12,593 bases of DNA from assembly GCA_025351675.1 (NCBI GenBank), contig JANXVK010000514.1:1-12593 (forward strand), written 5' to 3'. The DNA is from Rhizobacter sp. (GTDB lineage Bacteria; Pseudomonadota; Gammaproteobacteria; Burkholderiales; Burkholderiaceae_C). Within the stretch, counting starts at the first letter, position 1. Every line of letters starts with the position of its first letter. The notes beneath the pieces are model-generated. The model was not told where the DNA came from. It saw only the letters and a list, made by a program, of their open reading frames with translations, and did not search any database. Position numbers and translations under genes: made by a program. Positions 7,679 through 12,593 of the stretch are shown here, one piece after another.

Positions 7679-8134
7679 ATGAAGCACGTCAAGAAGTCAG
7701 TTCTGCTGTGGTACTCGCCGCACGAGATGTACGTGCTGGTCACTGGCGTTGCCGACTATCCGACGTTCCTGCCATGGTGCGAGAAGGCTGAGGTGCTGGA
7801 GCAGCGCGAGACCGGCGTCACCGCGCGCTTGCACCTCAGGTACCTCGGCGTGAAGCAGGCCTTCACGACCCGCAACGAGCATGTCGCCGACCAGAGCGTG
7901 GTGCTGAAGCTGGTCGACGGCCCGTTCTCGGTGCTCGACGGCACTTGGCGCTTCGTGCCGGTGCCGGCCGGCGAGGGCGCCCATGCCAAGGCCTGCAAGA
8001 TCGAGTTCGACCTGTGCTACAGCTTCGCCAACGGCGCGCTCGACGCGCTGATCAGCCCGGTGTTCGACCGCATCGCGAACACCTTCGTCGATTCGTTCGT
8101 GAAACGCGCCGAGCAGGTCCATGGCGTCCGCTGA
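7679..8134 (+). CDS. ratA: RatA/Coq10-family START-domain protein
   Basis: A 151-residue single-domain protein of the polyketide cyclase/START family. The opening MKHVKKSVLLWYSPHEMYVLV, followed by YPTFLPWCEKAEVL, is the usual RatA/Coq10 signature; IEFDLCYSFANGALDALISPVF forms the carboxy-terminal helix region. In E. coli the homologue (YfjG, PasT) was described as a toxin that binds the 50S subunit and blocks 70S assembly. The family also includes the lipid/ubiquinone-binding protein Coq10, so a role in respiratory quinone handling is an alternative. The ATG at 7679 gives the standard length; the reading frame stays open upstream to 7511, but that part is GC-rich intergenic sequence. rnfH follows with a 14-base overlap, so the two are co-translated. 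Confidence 0.9.
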   Translation: MKHVKKSVLLWYSPHEMYVLVTGVADYPTFLPWCEKAEVLEQRETGVTARLHLRYLGVKQAFTTRNEHVADQSVVLKLVDGPFSVLDGTWRFVPVPAGEGAHAKACKIEFDLCYSFANGALDALISPVFDRIANTFVDSFVKRAEQVHGVR

Positions 8135-8447
8135 CCTCAACCACCGCCTGAACGTCAGCGTGGCGTACAGCCCGTGCGCCAGCGAGGTCGACGAGGTGAC
8201 GTTGCGGCTCGCACCGGGCGCGACCGTGGCCGACGCACTGCGCGAGAGCGGTCTGCAGGTGCGCCATCCGGCGTTGGCGATCGACGGCCTGCCGGTCGGC
8301 ATCTGGGGTGCGTTTTGCGATCGGGGCGACCGACTGCGCGACCGCGACCGGGTGGAGTTGTATCGCCCGTTGCGGGTCGATCCGAAAGACGCCCGGCGGC
8401 AGCGCTACCGCACGCAGGCCAAGGCGAAGGCGAATCAGCCGCGCTGA
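8121..8447 (+). CDS. rnfH: RnfH/RatB-family ubiquitin-like small protein
   Basis: A 108-residue protein of the RnfH family (UPF0125), with a beta-grasp ubiquitin-like fold. The sequence shows a beta strand (LNVSVAYS), a helix region (TVADALRESGLQ), a GIWGAFCDRGDRLRDRDRVELYRPL core typical of the family, and a Lys/Arg/Gln-rich carboxy end. E. coli yfjF (ratB), next to ratA, belongs to the same family and was first proposed as the antitoxin partner of RatA; evidence for neutralising activity is weak, and the function is unsettled. The name RnfH comes from linkage to Rnf electron transport genes elsewhere; no rnf genes are near here. The start at 8121 overlaps ratA by 14 bases. It converges with the DUF4124 gene, with 7 bases between stop codons. 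Confidence 0.88.
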   Translation: MASADLNHRLNVSVAYSPCASEVDEVTLRLAPGATVADALRESGLQVRHPALAIDGLPVGIWGAFCDRGDRLRDRDRVELYRPLRVDPKDARRQRYRTQAKAKANQPR

Positions 8448-8457
8448 GCCTCGCTCA
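8445..8457. other. Palindromic junction of two convergent stop codons
   Basis: TGAGC-CTC-GCTCA is a perfect inverted repeat with a 3-base loop. Its first three bases are the rnfH stop and its last three, on the other strand, are the stop of the DUF4124 gene. A 5-bp stem without a T-run is a poor terminator, so any termination role is speculative. Confidence 0.25.
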
Positions 8458-8955
8458 CTTGCACTCGGAGGCGATCACGTCGCGCATGCGCCGGCCTTCG
8501 GCGGCGCGTGCGGCGTCGTCGAGCACCTCCCGCTCCCCCTTTGCGTCGACGCGCGCGATGCGAATCCCGCTGTCGAGCGTGCGCAACTGATCTTTGGCGC
8601 GAACGCAGTTGTCGGCCCGGGTGGCCGCGATCTTCGCGTCTTCGGCTTTCTTCTTGTCGGCTACCTCTTGCTCGGCCTTCTTGCGCCGGGCTTCGAGCTC
8701 GGGATCGGAGGCCCGCGCAGCCAACAGAGGGGCCGCCGATGCCGCCGATGCCGGCGCGGTAGCGACCGGGGCACGCCGCGCACCCCCGGCACCGGGCCGC
8801 TGCAGGATGTCGCTTTCGGGCACACCCGGCGGCGGCGGCAGGTCGCTGTACTGGGTCTGACCGCGCTTGTCGCGCCACTTCCACTGCGCTGTCGCCGGCA
8901 AGGCCACGGCCAAACCGATCAATGCCGCCAACGCGACCCTGCTCCAGCGCGTCAT
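8455..8955 (-). CDS. Exported DUF4124 domain protein, function unknown
   Basis: A 166-residue protein (start ATG at 8955). The amino end MTRWSRVALAALIGLAVALPATAQ is a clear signal peptide with an ATA-Q cleavage site, so it should be periplasmic or envelope-associated. Next comes the short DUF4124 module (WKWRDKRGQTQYSDLPPPPGVP), a domain common in Burkholderiales exported proteins. Then follow an Ala/Pro-rich low-complexity stretch, a charged Lys/Glu/Ala helix with coiled-coil character (about residues 80-110), and an NCVRAKDQLRTLDSG segment. No function is known to me. An ATG at 8979 would add eight residues; I prefer 8955 because the candidate promoter would put the transcript start almost at 8979. 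In related genomes a DUF4124 gene is often found just before guaB. Confidence 0.85.
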   Translation of the reverse strand: MTRWSRVALAALIGLAVALPATAQWKWRDKRGQTQYSDLPPPPGVPESDILQRPGAGGARRAPVATAPASAASAAPLLAARASDPELEARRKKAEQEVADKKKAEDAKIAATRADNCVRAKDQLRTLDSGIRIARVDAKGEREVLDDAARAAEGRRMRDVIASECK

Positions 8956-8987
8956 GGCGCTTGCTCGTGAACTTGTCATGGCGTTGG

Positions 8988-9017
8988 AGTGTATGCGGCG
9001 GGCCCGTTTGAATCCAA
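8988..9017 (-). promoter_or_regulatory. Candidate promoter of the DUF4124 gene
   Basis: On the minus strand: TTGGAT (9012-9017), an 18-base spacer, TACACT (8988-8993). Transcription would begin near 8981, leaving about 25 bases before the ATG at 8955. Two mismatches in each box; predicted by eye. Confidence 0.3.
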
Positions 9018-9055
9018 ACCGACGTCGTCGAAGCGTGTCTTTGTGCGCGCATCCC

Positions 9056-9061
9056 TATAAT
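9056..9061 (+). promoter_or_regulatory. -10 box of the guaB promoter
   Basis: A perfect TATAAT on the plus strand, 27 bases before the guaB ATG, which implies a leader of about 20 bases. No convincing -35 stands 16-18 bases upstream (the bases there are GCGTGT), so an activator or upstream contacts may be needed. Confidence 0.65.
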
Positions 9062-9074
9062 TCGCTTTTGCCTC

Positions 9075-9079
9075 AGGAG
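9075..9079 (+). promoter_or_regulatory. Ribosome binding site of guaB
   Basis: AGGAG eight bases before the ATG at 9088, well placed and unambiguous. Confidence 0.75.
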
Positions 9080-9087
9080 CTTTTCCC

Positions 9088-10560
9088 ATGCGCCTTCTTG
9101 GCAAAGCGCTCACCTTCGACGATGTGTTGTTGGTGCCAGCGTTCTCCCAGGTGTTGCCCCGCGACACCGATCTGTCGACCCCCCTTTCCCGCAATATCCG
9201 CCTGAACCTGCCATTGGTGTCCGCCGCCATGGACACTGTCACGGAAGCCCGCCTCGCGATCGCGCTGGCGCAAGAGGGCGGCATCGGCATCGTCCACAAG
9301 AACCTGACGCCGAAGCAGCAGGCCGCCGAGGTCGCGCGCGTCAAGCGCTACGAGTCGGGCGTGCTGCGCGACCCGATCACCGTGACGCCCGACACCCCCG
9401 TGCGCGTCGTGATGGACCTGTCGCGCCAGCACGGCGTGTCGGGCTTTCCGGTGCTGCAGGGCAAGACGGTGGTCGGCATCGTCACGAACCGCGACCTGCG
9501 CTTCGAGACCCGGCTGGATGTGCCCGTCAGCGAGATCATGACGCCGCGCGAGCGCCTCGTCACCGTGCCCGAATCGGCGACGATCGAAGACGGCAAGGCC
9601 TTGATGCACAAGCACAAGCTGGAACGCGTGCTGGTCGTCGACAGCGCTTTCGAGTTGCGCGGCTTGATGACGGTGAAGGACATCACCAAGCAGACGAGCT
9701 TCCCGAACGCCGCACGCGACGCGCACGGCAAGCTGCGCGCGGGCGCGGCGGTCGGCGTCGGCGACGGCACCGAAGAGCGCGTCGAGCTGCTGGTGAAGGC
9801 CGGCGTCGACGTGATCGTCGTCGACACCGCGCACGGCCACAGCGCCGGCGTGATCGAGCGCGTGCGCTGGGTCAAAAGGAACTTCCCGCAGGTCGACGTG
9901 ATCGGCGGCAACATCGCCACCGGCGTGGCCGCGCTGGCGCTGGTCGAGGCCGGCGCCGACGCGGTCAAGGTCGGCATCGGGCCGGGCTCGATCTGCACCA
10001 CGCGCATTGTCACCGGCGTCGGCGTGCCGCAGATCTACGCGATCGAGCAGGTCGCGAAGGCGCTCAAGGGCAGCGGCGTGCCTTTGATCGGCGACGGTGG
10101 CGTGCGCTACTCGGGCGACTTGGCCAAGGCGATCGCTGCCGGCGCCGACACCGTGATGATGGGCGGCGCCTTCGCCGGCACCGAAGAGGCGCCGGGCGAG
10201 ACAATCCTGTACCAAGGCCGCACCTACAAGAGCTACCGCGGCATGGGCTCGATCGGCGCGATGCAGCAGGGCTCGGCGGACCGCTACTTCCAGGACAGCT
10301 CGGGCAGCAACAACCCGAACACGACCAAGCTGGTGCCCGAGGGCATCGAAGGCCAGGTGCCGTACAAGGGCTCGGTCGTCGCGGTGATCTTCCAGATGGC
10401 CGGCGGCCTGCGCGCCTCGATGCACTACTGCGGCTGCACCAGCATCGCCGACATGCACGAGAAGGCCGAGTTCGTCGAGATCTCGTCGGCAGGGATGCGC
10501 GAGAGCCATGTCCACGACGTGCAGATCACCAAGGAAGCGCCGAACTACCGCATGGAGTGA
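9088..10560 (+). CDS. guaB: IMP dehydrogenase
   Basis: Oxidises IMP to XMP with NAD+, the committed step of guanine nucleotide synthesis; cytoplasmic. The 490-residue protein has the normal length and arrangement. The TIM barrel begins with [14 protein letters not shown]. Two CBS domains are inserted at about residues 93-205 ([13 protein letters not shown] and [14 protein letters not shown] start them) and are likely to bind adenine/guanine nucleotides for regulation. The catalytic loop GPGSICTTR has nucleophile Cys303. The mobile flap carries [18 protein letters not shown], with the Arg-Tyr pair used to hydrolyse the E-XMP intermediate. Potassium-site residues fall in the same GPGSICT loop. 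The gene has its own -10 box and Shine-Dalgarno. guaA, which makes GMP from XMP, follows after an intervening transporter gene. Confidence 0.98.
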   Translation: MRLLGKALTFDDVLLVPAFSQVLPRDTDLSTPLSRNIRLNLPLVSAAMDTVTEARLAIALAQEGGIGIVHKNLTPKQQAAEVARVKRYESGVLRDPITVTPDTPVRVVMDLSRQHGVSGFPVLQGKTVVGIVTNRDLRFETRLDVPVSEIMTPRERLVTVPESATIEDGKALMHKHKLERVLVVDSAFELRGLMTVKDITKQTSFPNAARDAHGKLRAGAAVGVGDGTEERVELLVKAGVDVIVVDTAHGHSAGVIERVRWVKRNFPQVDVIGGNIATGVAALALVEAGADAVKVGIGPGSICTTRIVTGVGVPQIYAIEQVAKALKGSGVPLIGDGGVRYSGDLAKAIAAGADTVMMGGAFAGTEEAPGETILYQGRTYKSYRGMGSIGAMQQGSADRYFQDSSGSNNPNTTKLVPEGIEGQVPYKGSVVAVIFQMAGGLRASMHYCGCTSIADMHEKAEFVEISSAGMRESHVHDVQITKEAPNYRME

Positions 10561-10566
10561 ATGGAC

Positions 10567-10650
10567 CCCCTCGTCCGGCGGTACGCCGGCCTATCCCGCG
10601 AGGGGATGCGGGGGCCGGCGAGGTCCACGAGGTGGGCCTCTTCGTGGCCC
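10567..10650 (+). repeat. GC-rich multi-hairpin element between guaB and the MFS gene
   Basis: It starts six bases after the guaB stop codon. CCCCTCG (10567-10573) pairs with CGAGGGG (10599-10605) around an inner perfect hairpin CCGGCG-GTA-CGCCGG (10575-10589). A second structure has CCACGA (10625-10630) with TCGTGG (10642-10647) around GAGG-TGGG-CCTC (10629-10640). It looks like a REP-type intergenic repeat or an RNA processing/termination element between guaB and downstream genes. There is no T-run, so simple intrinsic termination is doubtful. Confidence 0.5.
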
Positions 10651-10692
10651 ATGGAGCAGCCCGGCGCTCGGCCCGCAAAGACGCACCCTCGA

Positions 10693-11976
10693 ATGACCAC
10701 CATCCCACCGAAAGCCGGAGTACCGGCGACCCAAGGCCGCAAGGCCGCGATGCCGTTCATCATGGCGACGGTGCTGATCGACATGGTGTCGATCGGCCTG
10801 ATCATCCCGGTCCTCGCGCCGCTGATCGGCACCTTCACGAAGTCGCAGGCGGAACAGGCGTTCTGGTACGGCGTGATCACGATCGCATTCGGCCTCGCGA
10901 ACTTCTTCGGCTCGCCGATCCTCGGCCGTCTGTCGGATCGCTACGGCCGCCGGCCCGTGCTGCTGATTGGTTTCAGCGGCCTCGCATTGAGCTTCTTCGT
11001 CACCGGCATGGCGACGGCGCTGTGGATGCTCGTGGTCGTGCGCCTGTTCAGCGGCGCGATGCAGTCGAACATCTCGGTCGCGAACGCGTACGTCGCCGAC
11101 ATCACACCGCCCGACCAGCGCGCCAAGGCCTTCGGCCAACTCGGTGCGATGCTGGGCATGGGCTTCATCCTCGGGCCGGTGATCGGCGGGTTGCTCGGCG
11201 GCATCAACCTGCACCTGCCGTTCTTTGTCGCCGGCGGCCTGGCCTGCGTGAACTGGCTCTACGGCTACTTCGTGCTGCCCGAATCGCTGCCGCTCGAACG
11301 CCGCCGGCCCTTCGTGCTGCGCGAAGCCAACCCGGTGAACTCGCTGCGCGGCTTGACCGAGCTGAAGGGTGTGGGTTCGCTGATCTTCGTGATCGCGCTG
11401 AGCGGTCTTGCGCAGTTCATGACCCACACCAGCTGGGTGCTCTACACCACCTTCAAGTTCGGCTGGGGGCCGACGCAGAACGGCTGGTCGCTGATGGCGA
11501 TCGGCCTGATGTCGGTGCTGGTGCAGGGCGTGTTCCTGAGCCGGCTGCTGAAACGCTTTTCGCCGCAGCGGTTGGCAATCATGGGGCTGGTCTCGTCGAG
11601 CATCTGCTTCGTGCTCTGGGGCCTCGCGACCGAGGGCTGGATGCTCTACGCGGTGATCTTCGCCAACGTGCTCGGCTTCGCGGTCTCGGCATCGATCCAG
11701 AGCCTGATCTCGAACGCGGCCGAGCCGAGCACGCAGGGTCGCACCGCCGGCGCGGTGGGGTCGCTGAACAGCATGATGGCCGTTCTGGCGCCCGCGATCG
11801 GCGCGCCGATGCTCGCGACCGTTTCGCACCTGCCGCACGGCGACTGGCGCATCGGCGCACCGTTCTACTTCTGCGCGATGCTGCAGGCCGCGTCGGCGAT
11901 GATCGCGCTGCGCCATTTCAAGCGCGCGCGCCTCAAACGCCAGGCATCGAGCGCCAGCGCCGTGCCAACGACCTGA
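10693..11976 (+). CDS. MFS efflux transporter, TetA-like (DHA1 family)
   Basis: A 427-residue inner-membrane proton-driven antiporter with about 12 hydrophobic segments. TM1 reads [20 protein letters not shown], with the acidic residue and GxxxPVL pattern of TetA-like drug exporters. The loop between TM2 and TM3 carries motif [16 protein letters not shown] motif-C-like [16 protein letters not shown] lies in TM5, as in drug/H+ antiporters. The frame is open back to an ATG at 10561, but those 44 residues are Arg/Pro-rich, non-hydrophobic and encoded by the hairpin element, so I place the start at 10693. The substrate cannot be inferred; TetA similarity does not prove tetracycline resistance. 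It lies between guaB and guaA, 19 bases before guaA, probably transcribed with it. Confidence 0.88.
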   Translation: MTTIPPKAGVPATQGRKAAMPFIMATVLIDMVSIGLIIPVLAPLIGTFTKSQAEQAFWYGVITIAFGLANFFGSPILGRLSDRYGRRPVLLIGFSGLALSFFVTGMATALWMLVVVRLFSGAMQSNISVANAYVADITPPDQRAKAFGQLGAMLGMGFILGPVIGGLLGGINLHLPFFVAGGLACVNWLYGYFVLPESLPLERRRPFVLREANPVNSLRGLTELKGVGSLIFVIALSGLAQFMTHTSWVLYTTFKFGWGPTQNGWSLMAIGLMSVLVQGVFLSRLLKRFSPQRLAIMGLVSSSICFVLWGLATEGWMLYAVIFANVLGFAVSASIQSLISNAAEPSTQGRTAGAVGSLNSMMAVLAPAIGAPMLATVSHLPHGDWRIGAPFYFCAMLQAASAMIALRHFKRARLKRQASSASAVPTT

Positions 11977-11995
11977 CACTTCCGTTCCCACCACC

Positions 11996-12593
11996 ATGCA
12001 CGACAAGATCCTGATCCTCGATTTCGGCTCCCAGGTCACCCAGCTGATCGCGCGCCGCGTGCGCGAAGCGCATGTGTTCTGCGAAATCCACCCGAACGAC
12101 GTGAGCGACGCGTTCATCCGCGAATTCGCGCCGAAGGGCGTGATCCTGTCGGGCAGCCACGCGTCGACCTACGAAGAGCACGAACTGCGCGCGCCGCAAG
12201 CGGTGTGGGATCTCGGCGTGCCGGTGCTGGGCATCTGCTACGGCATGTTCGCGATGGCGGTGCAGCAGGGCGGCACCGTCGAGGCAGCAGACCATCGCGA
12301 GTTCGGCTACGCCGAGGTGCGCGCGCACGGCCACACGAAGTTGCTCGACGGCATCGAGGATTTCGCGACGTCCGAAGGCCACGGCATGCTGAAGGTCTGG
12401 ATGAGCCACGGCGACAAGGTGACCGCACTGCCGCCCGGATTCACGCTGATGGCCTCGACGCCGAGCTGCCCGATCGCCGGCATGGCCGACGAGCAGCGCC
12501 GCTTCTACGGTGTGCAGTTCCATCCGGAGGTGACGCACACAGTGAAGGGCAGGGAGCTGCTCGACCGGTTCGTGCTGGAGATCTGCGCCGCGC
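11996..12593 (+). CDS. guaA: GMP synthase (glutamine-hydrolysing), amino-terminal part; 3' end outside window
   Basis: Converts XMP to GMP using ATP and ammonia from glutamine. Only the class I glutamine amidotransferase domain (199 residues) is in the window; the ATP-pyrophosphatase and dimerisation domains lie beyond 12593. It starts [24 protein letters not shown], the standard opening. The triad is visible: nucleophile Cys81 in LGICYGM, and His176 and Glu178 in [14 protein letters not shown]-type and REFGYAEV segments also match. Two differences from E. coli GuaA stand out: SGSHAS replaces SGGPES in the oxyanion region, which I believe is common in Comamonadaceae-like bacteria, and Phe85 (TTC, 12248-12250) stands where the family has Gln in the GICYGMQ motif. 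The frame is intact. A 19-base gap separates it from the MFS gene. Confidence 0.96.
   Translation, partial: MHDKILILDFGSQVTQLIARRVREAHVFCEIHPNDVSDAFIREFAPKGVILSGSHASTYEEHELRAPQAVWDLGVPVLGICYGMFAMAVQQGGTVEAADHREFGYAEVRAHGHTKLLDGIEDFATSEGHGMLKVWMSHGDKVTALPPGFTLMASTPSCPIAGMADEQRRFYGVQFHPEVTHTVKGRELLDRFVLEICAA

Noticed and set aside
7679..8447. Calling ratA-rnfH a new toxin-antitoxin system.
   Set aside because: The pair beside smpB is widespread in proteobacteria, and the antitoxin role of the RnfH partner is not well supported; it is a known arrangement.
9073..10515. A 480-codon minus-strand open frame opposite guaB.
   Set aside because: His/Asp/Arg/Ala-rich shadow of guaB codons with no domain.
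10561..10692. Amino-terminal extension of the MFS transporter from the ATG at 10561.
   Set aside because: The 44 residues are Arg/Pro-rich and encoded by nested hairpins; MFS proteins of this type begin shortly before TM1, which fits the ATG at 10693.
10591..12117. A 508-codon minus-strand open frame opposite the MFS gene.
   Set aside because: Highly charged, His/Arg-rich translation typical of the strand opposite a membrane protein gene; no motif seen.

Overview
The window is a GC-rich chromosomal segment from a proteobacterium, most likely a betaproteobacterium of the order Burkholderiales (Rubrivivax/Leptothrix/Comamonadaceae-like). The support is the high GC third-position use, the gene order smpB / ratA-rnfH / DUF4124 / guaB / guaA, and the GuaA amino-terminal sequence, which carries the SGSHAS loop I associate with this group. 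The assignment rests on recognition, not on a database search. I see no rRNA, tRNA, insertion sequence, CRISPR array or phage gene.

Left part (1-1530): the 3' part of a secreted M35 (aspzincin) metallopeptidase gene, overlapped by a gene for a small exported protein. The small protein is a stand-alone relative of the peptidase's own amino-terminal, propeptide-like domain. This pair is the most unusual thing in the window. Next come rimO (ribosomal protein S12 methylthiotransferase), a class I pyridine nucleotide-disulphide oxidoreductase of unknown substrate, and a cystathionine beta-lyase (metC-like), all on the plus strand with short gaps.

Middle (5622-7518): a soluble cytochrome P450 and smpB on the minus strand. 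The P450 GTG start overlaps the smpB stop, so the two probably form one transcription unit. A 160-base intergenic region with overlapping inverted repeats and GC-rich hairpins separates smpB from the divergent ratA-rnfH pair. A minus-strand gene for an exported DUF4124 protein follows, convergent with rnfH and divergent from guaB.

Right part (9088-12593): guaB (IMP dehydrogenase) with a clear -10 box and ribosome binding site, a GC-rich structured intergenic element, a TetA-like MFS efflux gene, and the 5' part of guaA (GMP synthase). guaB and guaA catalyse the two steps from IMP to GMP; here an efflux gene lies between them. The GuaA fragment has Phe at a glutaminase position that is normally Gln.

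Most of the window is ordinary housekeeping sequence. The findings worth checking are the peptidase/stand-alone-domain pair, the GuaA substitution, the structured intergenic elements and the MFS gene inside the gua pair.
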